From NCBI GenBank assembly GCA_018816705.1, contig JAHIVG010000040.1, forward strand, positions 1 through 33,922: a DNA stretch of 33,922 nt. The letters run 5' to 3'. A program made the translations under genes and the position numbers. This document shows, one piece after another, positions 7,353 through 14,320 of this stretch (position 1 is its first letter; each line of letters starts with the position of its first letter). Below the pieces are notes generated by a model. The model made no database searches. It saw nothing but the letters and a program-made list of their open reading frames with translations, and was not told the DNA's origin. This DNA comes from Nanobdellota archaeon. GTDB lineage: Archaea; Nanobdellota; Nanobdellia; Woesearchaeales; JAHIVG01.

Positions 7353-7838
7353 TTATTTGACAGTCTTCTTAGTTATCAGCCCTGCAAGAGTCGAGATTAT
7401 CGTTCCGAAGATCCCCGTTACTATCGGTCCGGTTATCACGCCTGCATACGTCCAGATTGTGACCCCCTGCCTCATGACGTCTTCTGACATACCTTGAGCG
7501 ATTGCCTGCTGTATAGCGCTCTCAAATATTTCCGGCACAACGAACATCATGATTATGCCGAGTATCCCACCTAAGAATCCTGCGATGACGCCAGCTGATG
7601 CGCCAGCCCACGCAGCGTTGCCTAGGCTTCCCTTATGGTCCTTTATCACGAAAATCCCTATCAAGGAGAATATGACCACCTGCACGAACAGCCCTGACCA
7701 GGTCGAGAATATCGAGTTGAACCAGTATATGGATATCTTGGCTATGATTATTGCCAGCACGCTCCACAGCACCAATAGCAGAACAGGTATCTTGATTATC
7801 TTCCAGTACCAGGAGAAGTCCTTGCTTCCCAGCTTCAT
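7353..7838 (-). CDS. small integral membrane protein with four predicted helices
   Basis: 161 aa from ATG 7838 (GAGGTGGTC upstream on the reverse strand supports this start over one nine bases earlier). Hydrophobic segments lie at about 13-35, 49-65, 80-106 and 127-155. The segments are Gly/Ala-rich (GASAGVIAGFLGGILGI; TGPIVTGIFGTIISTLAGLI), suggesting tight helix packing, as in DUF5518-like or YIP1-like small membrane proteins. I do not assign a function. The gene ends 48 bases upstream of the PIN gene start, in the same direction. Confidence 0.6.
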   Translation of the reverse strand: MKLGSKDFSWYWKIIKIPVLLLVLWSVLAIIIAKISIYWFNSIFSTWSGLFVQVVIFSLIGIFVIKDHKGSLGNAAWAGASAGVIAGFLGGILGIIMMFVVPEIFESAIQQAIAQGMSEDVMRQGVTIWTYAGVITGPIVTGIFGTIISTLAGLITKKTVK

Positions 7839-7922
7839 GATGACCACCTCAAGGCTTGATTCTCATTCTTTCGTTTAAATATTTATCGGCTGTTGCTCTT
7901 GATTTCTCTAGACCAGCACAGA

Positions 7923-8696
7923 CTATAAAGTGAATTTGTCAGCGATCTTCTTCATCATCTTGGCGTCTTCCCATGTCTCAGGGCTCTCGTTGATTATGGT
8001 GATGTCAACCTTCCTCCTGTGCAGTATCGACAGCAGCTTCTTTGCCTCTTCCTTCGGTGTCTTAAGATGCTTCCTCTCGCCCTTCTCTCCGAACTCTATG
8101 CCTGCAAAGTGAGCGTGTATGTGTTTCAACCCTTTCAGCTGGTCCAATACCTGATCATAATCAATGCTTCCGTGCCTCGCTAGCAGGTGCGCGAAGTCGA
8201 CAGTGAGATGGCAGCCGTGCTCGTCCTTCAGCCTGAGCAATTCCTCTACTGACCCGAACTGCGACCTCTTCCCGGTTGTTTCCGGTGCGAGCTGGACCTT
8301 CCAACCTTTCTCGTCGATGACATCCTGCATCTTTGTAATCGCCACGCTGACCATGGCATAAGTCTCTTCCGGGCTGCGCTTGCCGTAGAACGCCGGGTGG
8401 AAGACAATGTACTTGGCACCCATGTGATGCCCGCGCTCGCAGCTCTGCAGGATGCGTGTCCTCGACGCTCCAATCTTCTGCCTCTCCTCTGACGCCAGGT
8501 TGATGTAATAAGGTGCGTGTATGCTGAGCCAAAGACCAAGCTTCTTATTGAGCTCGCCTATCTCCTTCGCTGTCTCGTTAGTCATCCGCACACCGTAAGT
8601 GAACTCTAGCTCCACAGCGTCCAGGCCGGCATTCTTGACTTCCTGCATCCCCTTCAGGGGCTCTGGACCTGTCCCTGCTGGACCGATTCGTATCAT
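7923..8696 (-). CDS. endonuclease IV-like TIM-barrel protein (AP endonuclease family 2)
   Basis: 257 aa. It contains the series of metal-ligand segments expected of endonuclease IV/xylose isomerase-like barrels: SIHAPYYINLAS (~58), VFHPAFYG (~97), LAPETTGKRSQFGS (~135), TVDFAHLLARHG (~170), HIHAHFAGIEFG (~193) and INESPET (~238). Family members cut DNA 5' to abasic sites using three zinc ions. Length is close to the usual 260-285. A DNA repair role is the best guess; sugar isomerase relatives cannot be excluded. A TATA-like TTAAATC lies just upstream, so it may be leaderless. Confidence 0.8.
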   Translation of the reverse strand: MIRIGPAGTGPEPLKGMQEVKNAGLDAVELEFTYGVRMTNETAKEIGELNKKLGLWLSIHAPYYINLASEERQKIGASRTRILQSCERGHHMGAKYIVFHPAFYGKRSPEETYAMVSVAITKMQDVIDEKGWKVQLAPETTGKRSQFGSVEELLRLKDEHGCHLTVDFAHLLARHGSIDYDQVLDQLKGLKHIHAHFAGIEFGEKGERKHLKTPKEEAKKLLSILHRRKVDITIINESPETWEDAKMMKKIADKFTL

Positions 8697-8727
8697 GACA
8701 AAACCAGAATCATCCTGATTTAAAAAA

Positions 8728-9669
8728 TTAATTGAAAATAGATTTCAATCTATTGTATTCTTCAATGTAAGCCTCTGCTAATGCCCTGTTCTTGATCACT
8801 ACCACGTTCTCATCATTCCTCTTTGCCGCGTTCTCGCTCGGGTTGAAGCTGCCGGTTATCACAGTCTCGCCGTCGATGATGAAGACCTTGTGGTGCAGGA
8901 ACGCACCCGTATTCTCGAGAACGACGCTGATGCCCTGCCCGATGAAGAAGTCATGCATCGAGTACTTGCTGAGCTGCTGCTTCTCCATCAGCCCTTCAAC
9001 CTTGACACCGTTTTCCTTGGCTAATGCCAAATGCATGGCTATCCTCGTGTGGGTGAAGCTGAATATCATGAATCTTATCTCTGACTCGGCCTTGTCCAGC
9101 TCATCGATTATCATCTGCACGCAGTCATCTTCTGGCGAGAAGCAGACCCTGACCGGCCCTGAATGCTGTTCTGTACGCACACCGCCGCTATAGGTCCCGT
9201 TCCATAGCTCATCAAACTCTTTGCTGTAGATCCCTGCCAGCTCTGGGCTGTCGATCATCAGCAGATTATTGTTGTTCCTGTCCGCCCCGTTATCTGTCGG
9301 GTTGAAGCTGCCTGTAGTAACAATCCTGTCGTCTATGATGCAGAACTTGTTGTGCATGTAACCTTGCCCTTTTGCCAGCCTTATAAACTCCTTATCCGGG
9401 TCATTCCTGTAATCCACGACCACCCTCGCAGACACGTTTTCCAGGGCTTGGATCAATCCTTCCAGGTCGAGGTCGAAGAACGCGCATTCGACTTCACTTC
9501 CCCCTGATACTGCTCGCTCCAGCTCGCCCACACAGTCCTGCTCAGGGCAGAACACCACCCTGACTGATTCATATCCTATCTCCTGTGCCCCTCCTTGGGC
9601 TTCAGAAGGCATCTGTATGCATAAGGCTGCCACGATGAGGCAGACCAGTACTATCATCCACACTCTCAT
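8728..9669 (-). CDS. exported phospholipase D-like protein with two HKD motifs
   Basis: 313 aa from ATG 9669 (GGAG six bases upstream; a TTG further upstream is unlikely). Residues 1-25 form a signal peptide or anchor (MRVWMIVLVCLIVAALC). Two PLD half-domains each have HxKxxxxD followed by TGSFNP: the first at about residues 106-125, the second at about 259-277. Four Cys in FCPEQDC and FSPEDDC-like contexts may form disulfides. Members hydrolyse phosphodiester bonds of lipids or nucleic acids by a His-phosphoenzyme; an exported form could act as a nuclease or lipase at the cell surface. Substrate is unknown. Confidence 0.85.
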   Translation of the reverse strand: MRVWMIVLVCLIVAALCIQMPSEAQGGAQEIGYESVRVVFCPEQDCVGELERAVSGGSEVECAFFDLDLEGLIQALENVSARVVVDYRNDPDKEFIRLAKGQGYMHNKFCIIDDRIVTTGSFNPTDNGADRNNNNLLMIDSPELAGIYSKEFDELWNGTYSGGVRTEQHSGPVRVCFSPEDDCVQMIIDELDKAESEIRFMIFSFTHTRIAMHLALAKENGVKVEGLMEKQQLSKYSMHDFFIGQGISVVLENTGAFLHHKVFIIDGETVITGSFNPSENAAKRNDENVVVIKNRALAEAYIEEYNRLKSIFN

Positions 9670-9778
9670 CCAACACTCCAAGCCTTAAGGCAATATATGC
9701 CTTGCCCCTGTTTCTCCGGAAAATTTATTAACCTGGCCGGAAATAATGAGCATATTAAAAAAAAAGCAGGTGATGATA

Positions 9779-9973
9779 ATGGTTAAAGCCAAGGTTGTGA
9801 AGGAGAGTGGGTGCTGTATGCACGGTTTCCCGACATTCGCTACAGTACTTCTCGTTATCGGCCTCATCTGGCTGCTCAACGAGCTCAAGGTCTTCACTGT
9901 GGATATCCCCTGGATACCCATCGTGCTCATGGTCATCGCGATAGGGATGATTGTCAACAGGATGAAGAAATAA
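9779..9973 (+). CDS. 64-aa two-helix membrane protein
   Basis: Start ATG 9779 follows GGTGAT. Residues about 18-35 (TFATVLLVIGLIWLLNEL) and 43-60 (IPWIPIVLMVIAIGMIV) are membrane helices joined by a short loop, with a Cys pair (GCCMH) before the first. The pattern resembles LiaF/DUF5668-type transmembrane units, often found in small DPANN membrane proteins. No function assigned. A T-rich stretch (ATTTTCTTTTTATTTG, 9986-10001) after the gene could terminate transcription. Confidence 0.65.
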   Translation: MVKAKVVKESGCCMHGFPTFATVLLVIGLIWLLNELKVFTVDIPWIPIVLMVIAIGMIVNRMKK

Positions 9974-10087
9974 TCCCGGCAATTACCATTTTCTTTTTAT
10001 TTGTTCTATCAGCCCGTAGTCTTCTCAGGGTAGTGCTATGCCCAAAGGTTTAAATAGTCAGGAATCAAATGGTGTGTGGGTGATACG

Positions 10088-10726
10088 ATGAAACTCCATT
10101 TCATGCTTCCTATCATGATCCTTATATCGGCAACTACAGCAGCAGCCTTGCTGCCCATATGCTCTTATGAAGTCGCATATGACAACGGGATTGATACCCA
10201 GGCAGGAGGCTTCTTCCTCTACAAATTCGATGACAGCCATTACCAGGACGGAAGGGTGCGGTTCTCCCTCCGCGACCACAGGCAGTATGAGGTCGAGAAG
10301 GTCCGGATATGGCTTGACGTGCACCCCTACCAGGGCGGAAACACTATCCTGAGGCTCGTCGACGCAGAAGACCCCTCCAACTTCGTCCAATCAGTGAAGT
10401 GGGTCTCCGCCGGCACAGGATGGAAGGAATTCATCCTTCCAGAGTTCAGGGTCAACAACGATTTCTATCTGGAGATAACCCCTTCACTATACCCCTGCCA
10501 TGACGAGAGCAGCTGCCAGGGCCTGATGCGTGGCGCCCTGGGTGAGGACCAGAACCTCCCGGCCAATCCGAGCACGGTCTACGGCAGGTCAGGCTTCAGG
10601 AACCATCTGGATACCGAGTGGGCAGATGGCCCATCTGCGCTCCCAAACACAAATTTCCTCATCCATGCCTTTGTGAAAGGCAGGAGCATGTCCTGCTATT
10701 CAGAGAGGATTGGTCCTAAGCCCTAG
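10088..10726 (+). CDS. secreted hypothetical protein, 212 aa
   Basis: ATG 10088 is preceded by GGTGAT. Residues 1-21 form a signal peptide (MKLHFMLPIMILISATTAAA). The mature part is rich in aromatic residues, Asp and beta-strand-like stretches and has several Cys (CSYEVAY, CHDESSCQG). The overall look is of a beta-sandwich surface protein, perhaps carbohydrate-binding. I do not recognise the family. A TATA-like GTTTAAATAG lies about 40 bases upstream. Confidence 0.6.
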   Translation: MKLHFMLPIMILISATTAAALLPICSYEVAYDNGIDTQAGGFFLYKFDDSHYQDGRVRFSLRDHRQYEVEKVRIWLDVHPYQGGNTILRLVDAEDPSNFVQSVKWVSAGTGWKEFILPEFRVNNDFYLEITPSLYPCHDESSCQGLMRGALGEDQNLPANPSTVYGRSGFRNHLDTEWADGPSALPNTNFLIHAFVKGRSMSCYSERIGPKP

Positions 10727-10789
10727 GCAATCCATCCATATATACATGAAGTGACTCATGGGCCGGAAACCATTCATCTTATCTAGAAA

Positions 10790-10807
10790 TACTCAAAAAC
10801 CTGAGTA
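10790..10807. promoter_or_regulatory. inverted repeat upstream of the 10896 gene (candidate operator)
   Basis: TACTCA - 6 bases - TGAGTA, perfect 6-bp arms ending just upstream of the BRE/TATA at 10812-10827. The position suits a dimeric regulator acting on this promoter. Confidence 0.45.
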
Positions 10808-10811
10808 AAAG

Positions 10812-10827
10812 TGAAAAGTTTATATAT
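10812..10827 (+). promoter_or_regulatory. BRE/TATA for the 10896 gene
   Basis: TGAAAAGTTTATATAT is a strong archaeal BRE-TATA match. Transcription would start near 10850, leaving a leader of about 45 bases that ends in TGTGAGGGGG before ATG 10896. Confidence 0.6.
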
Positions 10828-10895
10828 GATTCCTCATTCCCCCATAGTATAAATACCAACTTTAAAGTGGTCAAAAAATATTGTGAGGGGGATAT

Positions 10896-11693
10896 ATGGG
10901 AAAAGCCAGAGAATTTGGAATGGGAGTCCTCAGAAGGGGCAAGAGAGCAGCTGTTCACGTTGCCAACAACAGCCCGAGGGACTTAGTTAACGAAGGCAAA
11001 GAGCATGTCTATAGACAAGCTGCCAGAGTCAGGACCACTGCAGATGAAGGTACAGGCGTGACAAAAGGCCTAGCGCAGCTGGCTACAGGTGTAGTTAATG
11101 TCGCCGGTGGCCTCAGCGACATGGTTGAAAAACATGGCGGTCTGGGCACATCAGCTAGGAAAGTCATTACTGCTGGCTATGGTCACGGAAAGGACGCTGT
11201 CGGCGCTGCTAGATCCTCTTATGGTTCAGGATCTCAAAGGTACCAGAGCCTAAGGGATGCTATCACGGTAGACGGCAAGATCGACGCAGGCAAGGTCGGA
11301 GAGTATCTCAAACAGCAGGGACCTGGCGCTGAGAGGCTCGGTAATTATCTTGGAGGACTTGTTAGAACAGGCGGTGAAATGACTGTTAGTGACTTCAGTG
11401 ATCATTTCCCTGATCCCGCAGAGCTACAGGCGAAACACCCAGGGCTGGGCGACAATTACAAGGACCCGCTGACAAGAGATGATGTCGTGAAGTACGAGGC
11501 CTTCCTCGCTGAGGTGAACGCGGCTCTCAAGGGATCGACGACTGAGCGGTTTGATGGCAGTAGAGTAGCAGATCGGATTATTAGAGATATCACTGCCAAT
11601 GTCATAACTGATACAGTGGCCTTGAATGAGATGTATGCGGGCAAGGACGAGCTGACCTTGAAAAAGCGTAAACTTCTGGAAAGCATGCTTTAA
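10896..11693 (+). CDS. orphan soluble protein, 265 aa
   Basis: I do not recognise it. The N-terminal 40 residues are basic (GVLRRGKRAAVHVANN). The middle (about 50-110) is Gly/Ala/Val/Ser-rich and amphipathic (GVTKGLAQLATGVVNVAGGLSDMVEKHGG). The C-terminal half is more ordinary, with DPLTRDDVVKYEAFLAEVNAAL and a helical end. There are no membrane segments, Cys or signal peptide. It has a strong ribosome site, its own promoter with an inverted repeat, and a T-run after the stop, so it looks like a monocistronic, regulated gene. The next transcription unit downstream appears to be non-coding. Confidence 0.6.
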   Translation: MGKAREFGMGVLRRGKRAAVHVANNSPRDLVNEGKEHVYRQAARVRTTADEGTGVTKGLAQLATGVVNVAGGLSDMVEKHGGLGTSARKVITAGYGHGKDAVGAARSSYGSGSQRYQSLRDAITVDGKIDAGKVGEYLKQQGPGAERLGNYLGGLVRTGGEMTVSDFSDHFPDPAELQAKHPGLGDNYKDPLTRDDVVKYEAFLAEVNAALKGSTTERFDGSRVADRIIRDITANVITDTVALNEMYAGKDELTLKKRKLLESML

Positions 11694-11710
11694 TTTTTTC
11701 CTTTTTCTTT
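11694..11710 (+). terminator. T-rich terminator
   Basis: Runs of T (TTTTTTCCTTTTTCTTT) directly after the stop codon of the 10896 gene, as in archaeal intrinsic terminators, which need no hairpin. Confidence 0.55.
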
Positions 11711-11735
11711 ATTGTTACTACTCTAAGATACGCAA

Positions 11736-11755
11736 TAATCGAAAGATTTAAATAT
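11736..11755 (+). promoter_or_regulatory. BRE/TATA for the candidate ncRNA
   Basis: TAATCGAAAGATTTAAATAT differs at one base from the promoter of the Fic gene (22721-22740). Transcription would start near 11777. A perfect palindrome ACTACGTAGT (11766-11775) sits between TATA and start. Confidence 0.6.
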
Positions 11756-11776
11756 TAGTTATACTACTACGTAGTG

Positions 11777-11960
11777 TAAGCAGAAATTACCTATTACAAA
11801 GTGAATGAGCCGGTTGGGGGGATTAAAGGCCTGCTTTTCTATGAAAACAGGCAAAACAGCCTTTTTCAGCGCAGAAAAGGGCATATATCGGGGATATCAC
11901 AATCACCTCTTTTTCCCCAGCGAATGTCCTGGCGCGAGTCGGGACATTCGCCAGGGTTTT
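11777..11960 (+). ncRNA. candidate structured non-coding RNA (~180 nt)
   Basis: This is the core of a 342-bp gap without a credible ORF. It has its own promoter and folds as consecutive hairpins. First, 11829-11852: GCCTG-TTTTC pairs with GAAAACAGGC, one bulged C, loop TAT. Second, 11859-11882: GCCTTTTTC with GAAAAGGGC, loop AGCGCA. Third, weak, 11885-11897: ATATC-GGG-GATAT. Fourth, 11920-11951: GCGAATGTCC with GGACATTCGC, loop of 12, extendable with CCC (11915-11917) and GGG (11954-11956). The last stem is followed by GTTTTAAT, a possible 3' end. AAAGGC (11825-11830) can instead pair with GCCTTT (11859-11864), so hairpins one and two may switch. No known class recognised. The methyltransferase downstream seems to have its own TATA box. 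Confidence 0.5.
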
Positions 11961-12035
11961 AATATCTGATTTCTGATAATATGATGAAGCATTAATTTCT
12001 AAACATTTATTAATCGCTATCTAACCTAAAGTCCT

Positions 12036-12662
12036 ATGGGAGATTGGGATTTGATATTTAATAAAACGGGAAAAGTTTTTTTCAAAATCCAAGAAGACAT
12101 GGCGGAAGTAATATCACTCTTAAATGAAGCGAAAGCTAAGAAGATTCTTGATTTGGGTTGTGGTTCTGGAAGGCATGCAGTATTTCTTGCAAAACAAGGT
12201 TTTGATGTATATGCAACGGATATTTCAAAAGCGGGATTAAAAATGACAAGAGAATGGCTGCAAAAAGAAGGTATTTCCGCTGAACTCAAAGAACATTCCT
12301 GCTATGAAAAGTTCCCCTTCAGAGATGATTATTTTGATGCTGTAATCTCAACCCAGGTCATCCATCATAATTTTCATGATAAAATCAGATTTTGCATTTC
12401 AGAAATCGAGAGGGTCCTCAAACCGGGCGGGATAGTTTTTATCACGGTTTCCGCAAATAAATACAAGAGGAGAGCGACAAAATTTGAAATGCCGGAACCA
12501 CGGACTTATGTCCCATTGGATGGAGAAGAAAAAGGATTGCCTCACTTTATTTACACAAAAGCTTTGATTATAAAAGATTTCAAGGATTTTCAGATATTAG
12601 GTTTGCACATGGATAAAGGAGAGCATTGGTGTATTCTTGGACGATCAAAGTCAGCGATATAA
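12036..12662 (+). CDS. SAM-dependent class I methyltransferase
   Basis: 208 aa. Motif I is ILDLGCGSGRHAVFLAKQG (about 36-54). An acidic end of strand 2 follows (VYATDISKAGL), then DDYFDAVISTQVIHH (motif IV region) and RVLKPGGIVFITV. This is the Methyltransf_11 type; the substrate is not predictable. Composition is clearly AT-rich against neighbours, with AAA/GAA/TTT codons preferred, suggesting recent transfer. TATA-like ACATTTATTAA about 27 bases before ATG suggests a leaderless mRNA. The 3' end overlaps a convergent gene by 12 bases. Confidence 0.85.
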   Translation: MGDWDLIFNKTGKVFFKIQEDMAEVISLLNEAKAKKILDLGCGSGRHAVFLAKQGFDVYATDISKAGLKMTREWLQKEGISAELKEHSCYEKFPFRDDYFDAVISTQVIHHNFHDKIRFCISEIERVLKPGGIVFITVSANKYKRRATKFEMPEPRTYVPLDGEEKGLPHFIYTKALIIKDFKDFQILGLHMDKGEHWCILGRSKSAI

Positions 12663-13199
12663 TGCTTTGACATTACACCAATTGGGGTTTTCTCCCGATC
12701 TCCTTTCTTCCAAAGCTTGCTCAAGCTGCCCTTTCTCTATGAGGTCAAGCCACCTGCCGTAGTCAGCCAGAACTTCCCGTGTCTTGCAGGCACACCAATC
12801 CTGCTGACTTGCCGAATCCACCCCGGGCACGCCGTAAGCCGAATCGCCCTCGCTGAATGCCCTGTCCAATCCCGTGTCCTTGAATCCCCTGCTTTTCCCT
12901 GAAGGCAATGCCACCCTTATCCGGAACACATCATCAGGAGTGAAAATGCCATGCATGCCGTAGTCATCCTCTGCTGCCTCCACTGTTTTTAATGACAGCT
13001 CAAGGATTGTATCACCTGCAGCGAGCGATTGTTCGTAGATTAATGCACCATCTTCCTCCCGAACCGTGGAATTTTCACTGTTCATCATCCGCATGGCAAT
13101 CATCCCGATCCGGTCATCAAGGGGCTTCGGCTCTTCGGCCTGCTGAGGGCATGGCCCGCAATATATTATAGAAAGCAACACTGGAACAACCGGATTCAT
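12651..13199 (-). CDS. secreted hypothetical protein, 182 aa
   Basis: GGGGTGATAAG precedes ATG 13199, a good ribosome site. Residues 1-14 are a short hydrophobic leader (MNPVVPVLLSIIYCG) with Cys at 14 and 17, perhaps a lipid-anchored or signal sequence without a classic lipobox. The remainder is acidic, with DWCACKTREVLADYGRWLDLI near the C-terminus and a final Cys (NWCNVKALY). The family is not recognised. A TATA-like TTTATATATC lies about 30 bases upstream of the start on the reverse strand. Confidence 0.6.
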   Translation of the reverse strand: MNPVVPVLLSIIYCGPCPQQAEEPKPLDDRIGMIAMRMMNSENSTVREEDGALIYEQSLAAGDTILELSLKTVEAAEDDYGMHGIFTPDDVFRIRVALPSGKSRGFKDTGLDRAFSEGDSAYGVPGVDSASQQDWCACKTREVLADYGRWLDLIEKGQLEQALEERRSGENPNWCNVKALYR

Positions 13200-13366
13200 C
13201 TTATCACCCCGAGCAGGGTAATGACAATTGATATATAAAGTTTTACTTATGACAGGATCAGCAGAAAATCTGCAGGGGCGAATTCATTTTTATCCGTTCG
13301 CTGTCTTGAAGGAGGAATTGTCTGGAAATCTGATATACGGACAATAATGAACATGATACAGAGCCG

Positions 13367-14320
13367 TTAAGACTGCTCATAGCGCTCCAGCGCTAGCACC
13401 ACCCTGAACGTGGTGAACACGTGTGCCATCTTCTCTTCATCTGCCACATTAGGATACCAGAATCCCTCTGACGTCTGCCTGCGCTCCAATATTCCCACAT
13501 ACCTGTCAAGCTCCTCTTTCGGGTAGCCTGAATGCAGCAGGGCATCCAAGACATTGGCGATGGTCAGCGTGTCGTTCTTGAGCTGCGGCTCTTTGAGCGA
13601 GGAGAACGCGAAGTCCTGGTATTCTTTCAGCTTCTCTCTGTATGCCATTGGGACTGACTCTTCCTGGTTGACGATGTCACCCAGCACGTAAACTGTGTGG
13701 ATCACGCCCGTGACCCTCGCTGCGAGGGTTGCCCTGGAGCTCTTCACCTTGTCTGTCTCGTCGATGAGCGTGCTCACGTATTTCGGCAGCATCTCAGGCT
13801 CGACCCTGGTCTTGTAGATGTGCCTGACGCACCAGCTCTCATCTGCTAGCCGCCTGAAGTAATCATCTCCTTGGTAGTGGAACTCGTTCAGCCAGTGGTA
13901 GTCTGTGCTGTGCGCGATGACCTTCTCAGCCATGGCAGAGTTGTTCGTGATGAATCCCACGATACAGTATGTGTCCAGCGCGATGCCGTCCTTCTCAGGC
14001 TTATTCATGACGTTGTAGATCCCTTTGTCTTCCCATGACTTGGCCACGGCCTCGAGCACCTGGTCCGCGACCTGTATATCGTCCTTCAGCTTGCCGCCCA
14101 CTCCGAGTTCCCCGAGGAAGTGCAGGTTGAAGTCCCTGTCCAATGATCTGTAGGTGATGGTGCATTCAGGCAGGGGGCATTTCAGTGCCTCGCCTGGATA
14201 GACATATGCCAAGTAGGGGTCCTCGTTGTTGGCTATTGCCACGTCGAGGAATCCCACTGCCTTGTCAGCAGGAGTGCACCCTGCCAGACCTATCAACAGC
14301 AACAATAGGAGAGCTCTCAT
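13367..14320 (-). CDS. lipoprotein, predominantly helical, partner of the exported protease
   Basis: 317 aa from ATG 14320. MRALLLLLLIGLAGC is a signal with lipobox-like LAGC, so lipidation at Cys15 is likely. The mature region is helical and acidic, with pairs of Cys (KCPLPEC), WYPN/FWYPNV and repeated Tyr-rich helices reminiscent of alpha/alpha-toroid repeats (EGFWYPNVADEEKMAHVFTTFRVVLALERY). The start overlaps the protease stop by 4 bases (ATGA), so the two are one operon and translationally coupled. A longer frame extending 63 bases upstream has no ribosome site. Function unknown; a surface complex with the protease is an inference from linkage. Confidence 0.65.
   Translation of the reverse strand: MRALLLLLLIGLAGCTPADKAVGFLDVAIANNEDPYLAYVYPGEALKCPLPECTITYRSLDRDFNLHFLGELGVGGKLKDDIQVADQVLEAVAKSWEDKGIYNVMNKPEKDGIALDTYCIVGFITNNSAMAEKVIAHSTDYHWLNEFHYQGDDYFRRLADESWCVRHIYKTRVEPEMLPKYVSTLIDETDKVKSSRATLAARVTGVIHTVYVLGDIVNQEESVPMAYREKLKEYQDFAFSSLKEPQLKNDTLTIANVLDALLHSGYPKEELDRYVGILERRQTSEGFWYPNVADEEKMAHVFTTFRVVLALERYEQS

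Noticed and set aside
11964-11988. CTGA and ATGATGA near each other, resembling box C/D RNA boxes
   Set aside because: The order is D-like before C-like and no second box pair follows; the region is simple AT-rich sequence.
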